From positions 15,487,295 through 15,551,294 of the forward strand of contig NC_061082.1 in NCBI RefSeq assembly GCF_021917145.1: a DNA stretch of 64,000 nt. Direction: 5' to 3'. Below the pieces are notes generated by a model. The model ran no database searches and was not told the origin of the DNA. It saw nothing but the letters and a program-made list of their open reading frames with translations. Positions 1 through 18,594 of this stretch are shown here, in pieces. The stretch is from Hypomesus transpacificus. Lineage: Eukaryota > Chordata > Actinopteri > Osmeriformes > Osmeridae. Position 1 is the stretch's first letter; every line of letters begins with the position of its first letter. A program made the translations under genes and the position numbers.

Positions 1-544
1 GGCCTGTCTGCTGACAATCTGACAGGGGTCCCCTTGTAAACAAAGCACAACAACGAGTGCCATCTGATCTTACCCACAGCACAGTGCTGCAAATTAGAAC
101 AGTACTGAAGCACCCATCTCCCTCTCTCAGACGCACACTTCAACACGCCCATAGACACACGCGCACACACACATTGTTACCGTTGTGGAATCTTAAGTAC
201 CTTATGCAAACTGTGTGTTTGTTGGGGAGGCCCAGGCAGAGGCCTGACGAGTGTCTCATTATGGCAGCACAGCGTTGCACTCTGGGTAGCGCATAATCAA
301 AGCCTGGGGGTACGTATTAATTATCCTTTAGAATAGTGATGACATTTTAAAAAGGTTCTCCTTAAGGCTCACATCATGGGTAGATGAAACAAAGTGTGGC
401 ACAGCTTGCGCGCCGAGGCTCACATGTGTTTTTACATCTGTTCAGGATATTTCAATTTGATGCTCAACAAGCTGAGAGCCAGATTAAAGGATAATAATGT
501 GTCATCCTCCACACAAACATCTCCAACCAGAGGGAGGCAAAGCA

Positions 545-1010
545 CCTTGGCAGACAGACAGCGTAGAGGTAGGCAAGCAGGGAGACAGGGAGGCAGGAAT
601 ACAGGGAGACAGGGAGAATGGGATTCATGGTGGGGTACGGGGCGGCAGGGAGACAGGGAGGGAGACAGGGAGATGAGCAGACTGGGAGACAGGGAGACAG
701 GGAGACTGGAAAACAGAGAGACAGGGAGGGAGACAGGAAGACAGGGAGACAGGAAAACAGAGAGACAGGGAGGGAGACAGGAAGACAGGGAGACAGGAAA
801 ACAGAGAGACAGGGAGGGAGACAGGAAGACAGGGAGACAGGGAGACAGGGAGACAGGAAGACGGGGAGACAGGAAGATGGGAGGAAAGATAGGAGGGAGA
901 TAGGAATTCAGGGAGACACGAAGACAGGGGTACAGGGAGACAGGGGTACAGGGACACAGGGGTACAGGGACACAGGGAAGGAGACAGGGAGGCAGACGAG
1001 GATAAAGACA
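545..1010. repeat. GACAGG/GGGAGACA purine-rich minisatellite
   Basis: Imperfect tandem repetition of short units around GGGAGACA. A longer period of roughly 60 bases (AACAGAGAGACAGGGAGG blocks) is visible between 700 and 830. Purines are almost all on the plus strand. Open frames on both strands (RQGDRETG-like and SLPVSLSP-like) are by-products of the repeat. Confidence 0.85.
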
Positions 1011-2689
1011 TGCAGGTAAGTACATACAAAGAAAACTCCTGGAGGGAAGAAGAAATCTAGCAATCATTACACGGACAGACGAGCAAGTCATGCAGGTGCC
1101 TATCTCAAGCCAAGATTACTGAGTTTCTGCAGAGACAATGAAGAAAATAGAAAGAGAGAAAGATAGTGACAGAGAGAGAGGGGGATAGAGAGGCAGAAAG
1201 ATAGAAAGAAGAACGGGAGAAATGGATGGAGAGAATGGGAGAGAGAGATATTGCGTGAGAGTGAGAGAGACAGTGGGGGGTTTGAATTGAGTTGCTTGAA
1301 ATTACAATTTTTTTCTCTCCAAACAATGTCTTTAGGAAATGTGTTTAAAGATAGTTTTATCATTTATAATTCATGGTGGAACTCTCGCTTATGAACAGGG
1401 TTTATACATGTGAATTCTTAATATTAACGTGAGTACGTTCTCTGCACCAGTAGTTAAACCTATCTTCACCTTCTCCACTCTGACGCATATTGTTCAGGGC
1501 AACTCCCACCCGAATGAGATCTAAATTTCTGTACGTGTGAAGTCAAATTAGATCCACTGTGAGAGAGCCAACCTTCCGCCCAGAAGCATCCTCTGTAACA
1601 CGCCTGTCTGCCTGCATGACCAGAGAGGAGCCTGACTAAGGCTGGTACAGACGACCTGATGACAGCCAACCAATCACCACTCATAATACCGAGAGCCGCC
1701 CTGATGAAGCCGTACCCCCCTCCTACCGCCAGCTCCTCCACCCCCCTCCCTTCACCCACCTCCTCCCCCCCACCCTCCATCCACCTCCTCCCCCTACTGC
1801 CTTCTCCCACTCACTCCCTGGAACAAGAGCTACTTCCCTTGTGCTTGGATCAACAGACACAGCCGGAAAAAAATAAGAGAGAGAGAAAAACATACAGTAG
1901 CTGTCAAGACTTCGACCTGTCTGAGTTTCTTACCTTTAAGAGTGCCTAACTGTATGTACACACATCGACACACACACACACACATTCTTTGCAGTGATTC
2001 TTCCATTTGTCAAGGCGGCTGGCATACCTGTCACCCTCTGAGAGAAAAAAGCTAACTTATTTATTTCACAGTTCAGAGTAATTACAGACATTACCTCTGC
2101 GCTCGGCAGTGACACAGCATTCACATACGCAGGTGTCAGAGAGCGGGAGGGAAGACATGCCAGAAGGAAATGTTAGACTCTTTTACTTCTCTAATCTTTA
2201 ATCAAATTAAATAGGTGAGTACTGTTTTTTTCTCTTTCTTTCCCACTCCCTCTCTTCCCCCCTCTGCCTCCTTGCCTCCCTCCTCGTCTCTACCTCTCCA
2301 CCTGACTCTGGATAGAGAGAAAAGAAAGAGCTTTGCCTGAAACAGCCCAGGAAACATGAATGTGTCACGGACAACCATTTCTGTCAGCCCTGTCCAGAGA
2401 TTCATCTCCTTGGTATGACTGAACAAGTACATATGGGAACACATACAGGAGGAAAATGGAAAACACCAAGGCCAAGAAACCAAGGAAAGGTATCTGTTCC
2501 CATTTCCGGCGGAAAAGACGAGACAGGATAAATATGTACTTCATTTCTCCTGAACACAGCTTCTTCTGAGGAAACATGTTGATGCTCTTCTCTCCTTCTT
2601 GACTCTAAATAATTGAACAGAGGGAAAGGCCTCTGCAGGGTTACTATTGAGTTTCGACTGACTTTGACTCTGTTACTGCTGCTTGTCTA

Positions 2690-2711
2690 CATACACACAT
2701 GCACACACATG

Positions 2712-2744
<33 letters not shown>

Positions 2745-2760
2745 ACACACACACACACAT
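2690..2760. repeat. (CA)n microsatellite
   Basis: A CA run interrupted by single ATG and AGA units. Typical of fish intergenic DNA. Confidence 0.9.
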
Positions 2761-3357
2761 GCTTGGTGACAAAGCGGCTGTCTCAACTGAACTGCTTTGA
2801 GCTGATGACAAAACGAGAGTGATATGAAGACAAGAGCAGGTACAACATGGTCAGACTCCGCTGGGGTTGCCTATAGTAACCCCCCCCCCCCACACACACA
2901 CACACACACACACACCACCCCAACACCCCATCTCTCTCCGCCGCCCGGGGCTCTGACAGGAGAGAGATGACAAGTTACTGAACTACAGGAAGCTGAGGAA
3001 AACAACTTCTCTGTGCGTGAAACCCCGCCTGTGTTTTACATCCCCCCTCACAAGCACAGCTTCAGGGATAGTTTACGAGACAAAGACACTTTGACAATGT
3101 CAGCTTCTGTCACGCGCGATGTGGATGGTTGCTAGAGAATGGCCCGCTCAGCCTTCTATGGGCTCTACGTACGCTGTGTAAAGACTCTGTGAGGATGAGT
3201 TGTGTGACTGGATGTCTTGGGGCCTTTATGATAATGAGAGCCTGTAATAGCTTGTCCTCCCTCAACTAAAACATCCCAATAAATAAAACATAGTGACTCC
3301 TGAATTACAGTCACATGATATCGAGGGAAAGAGGAGAAAGGGAAGAAGACGGGAAGA

Positions 3358-3710
3358 CAGGCAGGAAGCAAGGAAGGAAGGAAGGAAGGAAGGCAGGAAG
3401 GAAGGAAGGCTGGAAGGAAAGAAGGAAGGAAGGAAGGAAGAAAGGAAAGAAGGAAGAACGGAAGAAAGGAAGAACAGAAGGAAGGAAGGAAGGAAGGAAG
3501 GAAGGAAGGAAGGAAGGAAGGAAGGAAGGAAGGAAGGAAGGAGGAAAGGAAGAAAGGAATTAGGGAAGGAAGGAAGGCTGGAAGGAAAGGAGGAAGGAAG
3601 GAAGTAAAGAAGGAAGAACGGAAGATAGTAAGAACAGAAGGAAGGAAGGAAGGAAGGAAGGAAGGAGGAAAGGAAGAAAGAAAGGAATTAGGGAAGGAAG
3701 GAAGGAAGGA
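3358..3710. repeat. (GGAA)n microsatellite
   Basis: About 350 bases of GGAA units with scattered substitutions. Two sub-blocks (about 3480-3595 and 3638-3710) share the same interruption, a GAATTAGGGAAGG segment, which suggests an internal duplication of the array. Confidence 0.9.
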
Positions 3711-5207
3711 GAAAGCAGTTCACTACCTCTGTGCATACACAGGAGTACAGTACACACACACACACACACCTCACACCCCCTTGAACACACACTCATAGAC
3801 CCTCTCATGCACACTCATAAACCCTTAAGAGAGTTGTTAAGGATGTAAAGATGTAACCGTTGGTCTGTTGATTCTGGTAATTATCATTAATAAGCAGCTT
3901 TTAAAGAAACATGACTGTGAGCCAAATTTAGAGAGCCTGCTTTATTAATCAGCCAGCTGTTTGTTGTAGCTTTTAGGGGAGGTACAGGAATAGAGGTACA
4001 AAAGGAAGGATACTGTAGCAGCTCATTCACAAGCGGAAGACGCAACGGTGTGTCTTACATGTTTTGTGATCACAGCACAGGTGTCAGAGTGATCCAGTTC
4101 TCTCATAAAAATCCAAACACAGCAGTGCTATGAGCCACAAGATTAATTCAATAATAAAATAATACATTTTGGGAATATGGAGAGGGGCTTGTTCCCTTTG
4201 TTGTAATCACCATAACAGCAGGTACATCAGCATACTGGACCCCCAGGTTGTAGTCTCCCTGTCTTTGTATTCTCCCGACGAGAGAGACGGAGACAGGGAA
4301 GTACCCCCGCAACCCCACCCCACCCCCCCCCCCCCAGGTTGGGGTCAGCGCTCAGGTGCAGCGGTCTGTTGCCCCCCTTCCCCCCACCAGCCCCAGCCCC
4401 AGGCAGCTCCTCCGGTCTTCAAAGCCCCCCGCTCACTCCATGAAGAGGTTGAGCGAGGAGAGGAGAGAAGACAAGGTGTCAATTCCAAAGAAAAAACTAA
4501 GAGACGTTTATTTCCAGACCAGGGGGAAAAAATGCATTTGATGAGGGGATGAACACAGTGGGCATCGGCTATTAACATAATGGAATGTCCACAATATTCT
4601 TGCAAAAAACGTTTGACACACACTCTCCTGATCCCACACAGGCCTGTTGTATCCTCACGTCGGAAACTCTGGATTTAGGGGCTGAATCCCGGACCACGGT
4701 TTTCCAGAATCCAGGTATCCCTTCCCTGCAGGAATCATGAATGTGAGGAGATGCACTCTCCAATCCAATCATTATGAAGCTGTACTGCATACTCTACAGG
4801 CTGTTCTATAAACACTTAGATACTCAATAATTCCACTCATCCATCACGATTTGTCAGGATAACATAAGCACTCACCATGACGTCTTAAAGGTAATTTGTA
4901 TGTTTATTATGCACAACATGCATATCAATCTTTTAGATAACCCTCGATAATAGCCCACTCCCCTCTCTGGCCCAGGCTGCTGTGGTGGAGGAGGAGGAGG
5001 AGGATAGCAGGCTCAAACCAGGCTCTCAAAGTTTGGTCATCAGAGCTATACTCACAGTCATACTGCCCTCCTGTGGTCAAAAGCAATATAACAACCACAT
5101 TGACATCTACAGAGAAGGTGGTTGTCTTTTTGCGGTATCCAGGAATGTTAAAGCAAAAAGAGAGAGTCAACATTTGGTGGCTAACTCTTATATAATGCTT
5201 ATTCATG

Positions 5208-9628
<4,421 letters not shown>

Positions 9629-10151
9629 GATGGGCTAACACCCTCTACTTTGCTCCTTTCTCTCGTCTTTTCGTTCTGTCTGGCTTGCTTCTCTTTCTAG
9701 TCTTTCTTTGGTTCTTTCCTTTTTTCTTGAATCTGACTGTCTCTCTTTCTCTCTGGCTCTGTCTCTCTTTCTCCCGCTCTTTCTCTCTCTCTTTCCCTCT
9801 TACATACACACAAAAATAGGCACAAACCCTGAAGCCTTTGCCCTCAGACACAGGTCTCTTTCTGTCGTTTTCAATAACGTCAGCCTTCTCATGCTCGATT
9901 TCTTGACCCCTGGTTCCACAATACAAAGAGACACAAACACTGCATGAGCTATTACAACTCCCTGCTACAGTCTAATCACTGTCTCAGACTACTACTTGAG
10001 TCACCTCAAAACCTTCTGGCAAATATGACAGCTCAACACCCAACCCACAGCCACCTCACTGCTATCCTGCCAACCTAGACCGTCCCACTGTCTCTCTGTC
10101 TCTCTCTCTCATTCTGTCTGTCTGTTTGTTGGTATGGCTGTCTTTCATATG

Positions 10152-10156
<5 letters not shown>

Positions 10157-10191
<35 letters not shown>
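10157..10191. repeat. (TG)n microsatellite
   Basis: An uninterrupted TG dinucleotide run of about 35 bases. Confidence 0.95.
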
Positions 10192-10193
<2 letters not shown>

Positions 10194-13100
10194 GATGATC
10201 ATGTGGTTGGGTCAAAGACGACTGATAGGACCAGGTCTCACAGTGCGTAAGTGAGAAATATCCTCCAATTAACAAGCGCCGATGCTGGAGATTGCTGTGA
10301 GACTCAGACTGGTTAAGATAACCCTGCTGTGTTTCTCCTTTATCACACACCGGTGTGTGAGAGAGGATGTTTGCAGGCTGATTCTGTGATTTCTATCTAG
10401 AAAAAGAAACTGACAAAGCTCTATTCTTTACTGTGGTCTTGAAAAACAGAAGATTTTGCTCACATAGTGTCACATCATTTCAACTTATCATGCACAAAAT
10501 AACTCTTTCTAGAAGTTAAGGTGGCTGACAGCATAAAGAGTCTGTTCTCTATCTTTGCCAGGACTATTTAGATGTTCATGAGTTAAGTGGGAGAATGTTC
10601 TTTTGAAAAACATACATTGTGTCACAGCAGTGGCTACATTGAACATGCAACCATAGAACTACAACATTTTTCCAGCAGCCCACACAAAAAAATGGTCATT
10701 GTCAATGTGAGATTAAATGACAATTGCCTTGGTGGGAGAGGCCCAGGTGGGTGACAGAAGGACAGATGGCTCTGATCTGTAATAGGTCATAAAACTCCAC
10801 CAATTGCTGCCATAGTGGTATGCAGATGATGGTGAAGGCTGTGTGAATCTGTTCCACTGTAGCGGATGAGACAAAAACCACTATCTGATCTTACTGCAAG
10901 AACACCCACTCCCTGCACTCTCTGATACATACGTTTTCAGACTATTGAAATGTTGTGTATCTTATCCGACTACTGACCATCCTTCACTTTCTGGACCATA
11001 AGCCATCCTGTCTACTTGTGGACTGCTAATCATGGTCAAGTTCCTTTTTGACAGGGTAACTGTGGGGAACTGTGGTCAAGCTGTGCTAAAGACCTGCCAC
11101 TGGAGTTCCATCAGTCTGGTTGACGGTACAGACCCCCCCTGCTTTTCCTGGTCAACTGTCTCCCCAAATTCCCCCAATCATGTTCCACTGGTCCCCTGGT
11201 CGCCTGGCATTCCTGGTCTTCTGACTCCCCAGACACAACTGGTCCCCGAACTCCCCTGGTTTCCTGACACCGTCTGGGCTGGGGGTCTCGCGGCGAGCAA
11301 GAAGGTTGGAGGACAGGTCAGTAGGAACCACAAGTAGGGAGGCAGAGTAGAAATAAAAAATCCAGAGAAGTCTTTGAATGGGGTGGAATTACTCCCATCC
11401 TCCACGGCTCCTCTGGGAGGGGTGGGAAGCCTGTGGAGAGAGAGCCAGGTAAGATGGGGCCTGTCAAAAACAAAGCTCCAAACTCACATGATATGTTTAG
11501 CTATAAGGGGGAGTGAGAAACGAATCAAAGCTTGGCAGGATCAAAGACGAGCTACAATAAAGTCGAGGCGGTTGCCATGGGACCAGCAGGAGATGCATAT
11601 CATTTATCAGTTGTTCGCGGGCTGTGTCTGATGTGCGGGGAATTGATTGCTATTGTTTGGAGGAGTCTTGTGGACCTGGAGGAGGAGGAGGGGGGGTCAG
11701 TGTCTCACAGCGGGCAGCCAATCTCCGCTCATTAGAGGGAAACAGCAGCGCCGAGTGATCCGGGCCAAAGGACTACTCCAGAGAACCCCCCTCCCTCCCC
11801 CATCTGTCCCACCTGCCCCCCCCCCCCTCCACTCATGAGAACAACAACAACAAAACTGCTCTGTCACCTCTGTAAACATCTAATCAACAGAAAAGTGGAG
11901 AGGTTAAAGATGTACCTATGTACTTATGTTACTTAGGTCCCTGGATGGTTTGAAGTTGGAAGCAGAGACACTTGGAGAGTAGACAACTGTAATGGGTCCA
12001 CGTACACGTCAGACAGGAGGGGAGAACTCGTTTTTTGCTCAACAGTATGGGATATGACTGATCATCAAGATACGGCAGACAAGGGCGTCACAACAGCTTC
12101 TTATAGGCATCATGGTTTCTGAGATTGTGTTAACCACCAGATAACCACAGTTTCCTCTTACCTGCGAACTTACGCATCCGGAAAAGGCATTAGATAACAT
12201 GAACTTACAGTTGGTAAATGCCTGTCTCCGGGTATATTGTTAATAAGAACACTTTTGAGGAAAAAAACTACACATTAATGAATAGACAAAATTACTTTAA
12301 ATTGCAAAATTAACATACAATTAATGTTAATTACAGATTTAAATTTCAGTTGACAGCAATCAGTGTTCCAGACAATGAGCTGAGACTGGGACTCAACTGA
12401 AGGACCTATCTGAGGAGATAATAACACAGGTGCACTCCTGCACCCCAAAAAACATATTTGTTTGATTGACATGACAGTGAGCATGTCACTATTGTTTGGT
12501 GGAGTGTGTGTGTGTGTGTCTTTCCACTGCTCTCTCACACTGCACCCGTGAGAGATCCCTAAAATAACAACAAAGGGCCTTGGTGGGTCTGATGAAAGGC
12601 CTGTCACCACGGAAACAGTCGGAGAGTCCCCTCCCCTTCTGCCGTGCCGCCTGACTGACACCAGAAACATCTTCAGGGAGCAGGAAACAGAGGAAATCTC
12701 TCATTATGACCACAAGCTGATTTTTCTATACATGACTGAACTCAAGTAAAAACAAGAACATGAGATTACTATTTCATTTTTTTTTCTTTTTTTACTCTTA
12801 CACGTAGAAGTCACCAGCTTTGTCCTCTGGCAAATGTAATATCCAGATAATACATTTGAAAACAATATTAAAAGATAGATATTCTCTACAGAGGTGGAAA
12901 CTCGGTTTCTCTCTTGATTTCATCATTGTTATTGTTGTGTTGTGTGAGGCTGATGTGTTGCTGGCTGCTGAGACTCCTACATCTGTCTGCTGCTTCTCTA
13001 CTGGACGGCCAGCTCAGTGGTCAGGTTAGGGCCTAACACAGTCACCTGCCTGACCGCTGCTGCTCTCTTCTCACTCCATTGTCCTCCCTCCACCCCCCTA

Positions 13101-15884
13101 ACCATCCTCCTCCTTTTGACTGGCCTGCAAGATAGCAACAGGACTACAAACAGTAGAGAAAACAGAGAGGCCTCCATTGTTATTTCAAACTGGTAGAAGC
13201 CCCGAGGATATGTTTTCTTCTGTCTTGAAACAAATCAATGAAACTCTAGCCACTTTGAACAACTGCACATTTGCTCAATTCAAATCTAGGCTGAGGTGCG
13301 AGTGTTCATCTGACGTATTCTCTTTGTGGGCTGGAGGACCAGGAGTTGGAGGTCTGATAAACAAAGAAAAAAAACTCTCCCTTTGAAATGAGAACTTATC
13401 TGAGAGTTCATGTTTTGTCAAATTTTGATGGAGAACAAATGTACTGAAATGAAATCAATCTTCTGCATTCCTCAAAGTAAAGCACCACTGTATAATATTG
13501 TAACAACACAAGATTATCATTTTGACAAACAAGGAAGGACAGATGGCTTTTGCGCCACACTTTTGAAATCATTTAACATTTCACTTTTGCAACAATTTTT
13601 TTTTATCCAAAACTGGATGTTTCCTCGTTCATACTGCCCTCAAGTGGTTATAATATATACACTGTAATCACATCAAATAGATAAACTATACTTAGATTAA
13701 TACCCATTTCCATAGCAGTGATATTCTAAGTACTATAAGTGTAACTTTGTATTTGATCATTTCAGATGAGCAACAGCTAGAATATTAGTTAGTTAAAGCA
13801 AGTCAAAGCTAGTTAAAGCTAGTCTTAGTAGCTAGTTATTAGCTAGTCAAACAGCTAGTAATCCAGGGTGTTGGTTGAAATGTGGATAACTTCTGAATGA
13901 AATAAAACACCAACGACAGATAATATTTGGGTTTACTCTCACATAGCTTGACCACGGTGTTCATAAACTCCTTCACCTTTTCCATCATATATCAGCATAT
14001 GGAAGTTGTTTCAAATCTCTTGCTATCTAAAGTACGGGCGGCAAATTGTTTTAAATCAGTCATTTTAATATCAAAGCACTTAACACTAGTCTGCTGATTG
14101 CTTGCAGGTGGATATCTGCGCGGCTTGTCAAGGCTCCATCTGAAGAAAATGACTGTGAGCTTATCCAACATGTACAGTACAGAGAGCGCTCTGGAGGCCG
14201 TATCACATTACACAAGATTACTTTGGAGTTGCAGCAATTTTCCTAAATTACACTGGCCTTTGGTCTCAGGCTCAGTTGATTGACTGGAGTGGTTTTTATT
14301 ACAAAGGCTGGCAGAGCCCTGTCTATTGGTGGTGTAAACAAACAGAGTTTTTGGACGGGCTGAGGGCAGCAGAGAGCAGTCCCAGGGTCTATGCATAAGG
14401 ATTATCAGTGATCGCTGATTGTACAGTATCAGTATAATTGTTATTCACTGATGTACTTCTCCAGTCCAGATCATTCTCTTTCCAACATCATTAACGAGGC
14501 CTCTCTGAAAACAGATAGTTTTCACACGTGCGTATGACTATTCTCCCTTGTAGAGCACTGCATTGATGGTATGTTCCTATGATCAAATCTAACACATGTT
14601 TGCCGTCTACAGTGAGTGGGGAGTGATTTGCTACTGTTTGTTCTATTAATCAATGGTAATTTTAGATGAACCTTTTCTAGTCATTTCATGACCATGACAC
14701 AACTTAATTACTCAATTCACAACAAAAAGATGAACCGTTCATGGAAGAAAAGCTCAGAACCGAAATGTCATGATGAGGTATTGAGTTTTATTGAAACAAT
14801 ACAGTCATTCAAACTACTCAGTCAGTGTGCGACCACAACAAATATAGTATGGCCATTCAATGTGTACAGACTGTATCCATACGACAACAAAGCTCATGTG
14901 CTACACACAGTGCAATGTTTGACCTAGCAGCCACCCTCCCTCTGCCTCTCCCATTACTGAGCCCTCGGTGTGGGCTGTCAGGACCGCCTCCATGCCACAC
15001 AGGCCCCGGTCTCCGCCTGACAGGAAAATAGTCACGGACAACATGACTACCCTTATTACCCTGCTAGGAAAACACTTAAAAGGGGATCCAAAAGAAGAAA
15101 AAAATTGGAATAAACTTTCAATGTCTCAAGGAATATGAGTGAAAGCGCAATTTATTCTGACAACAGATATTCTCAGATTCCCTTCAGCTGTTGGGTTTCG
15201 CTGATTTTTTCTCCTCATGAAATCGTGTCTGTTAAGAATTAGGGAGTCTTGTCAAATACCTCGGACAAAGTGACACAACCATCTGCATTTAACACTTCTC
15301 TAATCTTGAATTTCACAACATAAAACATAATTCTTTGAACTCTTATTCATTGCCAGATAAGTGCTGTGGCTGAGCCTCAAAGGTTTATTCTTCTCTGTGC
15401 TGCTTCAAAGGCGTCTGGGGAGGGCTGAGTGAAGTGTGGTCTGGTGACGCCCTCTAGAGGTGTGTTTCTGACACAACAGGGCATTACATAGATGACACTG
15501 AACCGCAGAGCAGATACTTGAGAACATTCAAGGAATATAATATTTCAATCAGAAGGTGGGCCATGGCTAAGCAATACAATAACAAAAGAAGAAATACTTT
15601 GTTCACATTTTAACCGGGAAAGCTCATCAGAGTCAGAGCAAAGGTAAAATATATATAGATGAGCTACTCTGTATAACTATTCTGTGCAAACAAACACAAT
15701 CAATCGAAGGAAACAATCGAACACACACAGCAAAATAAAGTATATATATATATATAAGCTATGTTTTAAATGAATAGTAAACTGGTGGACCATGAGAGGG
15801 ATGTTGTGCTCTCTATGTATTACTTACATAATAACCTCCCATATACTGCTCGGTAACCCAGGGCACAGGGTCAGGGTTAAGTTA

Positions 15885-15890
15885 TTTATT
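15885..15890 (-). promoter_or_regulatory. poly(A) signal of slc25a6
   Basis: AATAAA on the minus strand, about 75 bases past the slc25a6 stop codon. It is the first canonical signal after the stop and predicts a very short 3' UTR. Confidence 0.65.
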
Positions 15891-15963
15891 TTAATAAGGT
15901 GGAAGAGCTACTCTAAGAAATGGCCTGGTCCTTGGGCAGGGAGAGGTGGAAGGGAAGTCGAAT

Positions 15964-18281
15964 TTAAACATATTTCTTGAACTCGTCATAGAGCACCAGC
16001 ACGAATGCTCCGCCCATGCCTCGCAGCACGTTGGACAGGGCACCCTTGAAGAAAGCCTTGCCACCCTCGTCACGGGCGATCTTCTTCCAGCAATCCAGGG
16101 TGCCAGTGTACATAATATCCGCTGCAAAGCGAAACACACACATTTCAGACATGTGTATGTTATTTCATTCAAGGTGAATCCCTATGGACTCGAGTGTGGG
16201 TTACAATACTACTAATATTCTAGCCCAGGGCCAGTACCCATGGGCAGTGCCCATGCTTAATTCCATACAGTCCATGACACCACTGTTGTGTAAGTCATAT
16301 AAAGTTGCAGTAAACTAATTTGACATGTAGCCAACCCTAGGCTAGGAACTGTGTCTATTACAGTCCTAGGATGAATATCTGATGATTTGATTAACCATGA
16401 GCCTTTGCATTGTTGTCAGGTTAACCAACCTACCAAAAACCAAAAGTGTATTCACATACATGTAGGTTATCATTATGTACACTTGAAATTTTAATTGATA
16501 GTCATGTTTATGTAATAACTTGTTATTTTTATAATTTGCATACTTTGGGCTTTTTAGGGGAAATAATCCACCATTACCTTTTGTGTAACACAAAGGGTTG
16601 TATTTCTGTATGTGATTGTAAATACCATGAAATCAGAAACGTCCACTCTGAGATGCTTGTTATATCTGCGCCTTGACATATTCTACCGACTCCTCACCTC
16701 CTTTGCGTCCTGACTGCATCATCATACGCCGCCTCACTGTGTCAAACGGATAGGACACCACCCCTGCCACCGCTGTAACCGACTGGGCGATCATCCAGCT
16801 CACTAATATGTGGGTGTTCTTGGGATCAGGAAGCATACCTTCACACCAGCCAATCAAAAACAGGTTATAGCAACATGCCGGCCAGTCACATGAGATGTAT
16901 GTTTACTTTCTATGTATCGCACAGCAGTAGTCTACTTTATAAAAGGAAAGGATAAACATATGAAACTGTCTGACATCTGCCAGTACAATTTGAGCTTTAA
17001 CCTCAGGTCTACCTTTCGCGGTGTCATATACGCCAAAGTAGGCTGCCCTGTAGATGATGATGCCCTGCACAGACACTCCGAAGCCCTGGTAAAGCCCCTT
17101 AACGCCATCAGACTTGGAGATCCTTTTCAGGCAGTCTGCAAGCCCATTGAACTCGCGGGTGGCGCCAGCCTTGCCTACGTCAGCTGCCAACCGGGTACGG
17201 GCAAAATCCAACGGGTAGACGAAGCAGAGGGAGGTGGCACCAGCGGCACCCCCGGATGCCAGGTTACCGGCGAAATAGCGCCAGAACTGAGTGTGCTTGT
17301 CAACTCCGCCCAGAAATACCTGCTTGTACTTGTCCTTGAACGCAAAGTTGAGGGCCTGGGTAGGGAAGTAGCGGATGACGTTGGCCATGTTGCCTCTCCA
17401 GAAGGACGCAAAGCCTTGCTCCTTGGGAATGCGAACGAGGCAGTCTGCAATGCCCTTGTACTGCATATCCGCAGTGATCTGTTTGCTGGCATGTTGGACC
17501 TGGCCATGGGGGAAGGGCGAACCAGAAGGTCAAGTTTCAGATGGCAGCTTTGTCAAACATAGTTGATCAGAAAATGGAGAACAAAGCTGAAATGTACACA
17601 ACATTTCGTTCTTTTTCAAATAAATTATTCAGCAGTCTGATGAATAGTGTGCAATTGTCATATGTCTAGTGTAGCCAACATAATTCGTGCTTTCCCCTTG
17701 TTAGGACCTGAGATTAACTGCAGAGGTGACTGCAGCAGTCGCTGTGCGATACAGAGGCTCAGGCTGCCTGGGTAGCTGGGCTAGGAATGGCTAGCCACAA
17801 ATAGGACGATTTACTGACTTGAAGCAAAAACAAGTGCGCCACGAGGTACAACCCCTTTTACAAGAGTTACCAGCACTAGGTACTGTAAAAGTACAGATAC
17901 AATGGAACCTGCAGTGGCACAAATTATCACTGCTGGTACACCGATGTGGATGGAAAGGCGGCCTTGAGTGCAGTGATAAGCATTTGTTAAATATGGCTCC
18001 AGCATACTACAGCCAGCGCAATAAACAGAATTACACGACGTTTTATTGGTTGCCAGCGATCATATTAAGCAATAATGTAACACGACGTAGGAACAAATAC
18101 TAACGTTTAATGACAAGACAACTATTGCTTGACTGATGTCATTCGCTCAAGAGGCGGCCCTGTCCTTTACCTGCAGGAGCAGCTTCACTCGCTCTATTGG
18201 TGCCACTGCCGTTTTGGAGATGGCAGCAGCTACTCCTCCGGCCAAAAAGTCCTTTGCAAAAGAAATGGCTGCGTCTGCCAT
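15964..18281 (-). CDS. slc25a6: ADP/ATP translocase (mitochondrial carrier)
   Basis: Four exons: 18171-18281, 17013-17499, 16698-16838 and 15964-16121. They encode 298 aa, the usual length of the family. The carrier swaps cytosolic ADP for matrix ATP across the mitochondrial inner membrane. Seen: the start [16 protein letters not shown], three carrier repeats with their P-x-[DE]-x-x-[RK] signatures (APIERVK, YPLDFAR, YPFDTVR), and the ADP/ATP-carrier signature RRRMMM in repeat 3. The C terminus ends YDEFKKYV. All splice phases agree. The four-exon layout is that of vertebrate ANT genes. I chose slc25a6 over slc25a4 or slc25a5 mainly because it sits next to asmtl and p2ry8, as in human PAR1. 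Its start is only 314 bases downstream of an asmtl terminal exon on the same strand. Confidence 0.95.
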
Positions 18282-18594
18282 GGTAAATTTTTCCTTGGTG
18301 TCAATTCAGGGGATGGGGGACAAAAATGAAGCTGCGAGAAGTGATGCGCGCGTGCAGGGGTTTAGCTCTGGGTACCGAAAGATCAGCATCCGCAACTGTA
18401 CAAAATGGGAGGATGCACAAGGTATCGCGAGAGGATACAGTGGGCAGGGCAATAAAATAGACACACAGTTTGATACAATTTCTATTTTGAATGAAAATCT
18501 TTTTAAAATGTTGATTGAAACACGTCTCTTTACAGTGTCACAGAAACACATTTTGTACGGTAACCAGATAAACCATCCCACTGTAACTGGAAGG

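Larger units (their letters stand above)
1..5207. other. gene-free stretch rich in microsatellites
   Basis: I found no exon with splice signals or recognisable protein similarity on either strand here. It holds a GACAGG-type purine array (about 545-1010), GA-rich sequence (1135-1275), CA runs (1970-1985, 2690-2760, 2890-2915), a long GGAA array (3358-3710) and C-rich runs near 1735-1800 and 4310-4395. Long open frames in this stretch are periodic translations of these arrays. It lies downstream (3') of the minus-strand cytokine receptor gene. Confidence 0.6.
9629..15963. other. intergenic stretch, no gene seen
   Basis: This lies between the first exon of the cytokine receptor and the last exon of slc25a6. 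I saw no exon with good splice signals or recognisable protein similarity. It contains a TG run (10157-10191), pyrimidine-rich sequence (9655-9800), a short GCTAGTTAAA-type degenerate repeat (13790-13865) and a TA run (15740-15757). The left few hundred bases are the likely promoter region of the receptor gene. Confidence 0.55.

Noticed and set aside
432-1091. Long open frames on both strands (SLPVSLSP-like and RQGDRETG-like)
   Set aside because: They are translations of a GACAGG-type tandem array, with no splice or start context and no non-repetitive part.
3293-3814. Lys/Arg/Glu-rich and Phe/Leu/Pro-rich frames over 80 codons
   Set aside because: Entirely made of the GGAA microsatellite read on either strand.
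11032-11337. 101-codon plus-strand frame rich in Pro, Trp and Ser
   Set aside because: Built from repeated CTGGTC/CCCC words; no family resemblance or splice signals. Possible but unsupported.
16912-17562. 216-codon plus-strand open frame
   Set aside because: It is the antisense shadow of slc25a6 exon 2, whose minus-strand product is unmistakable.
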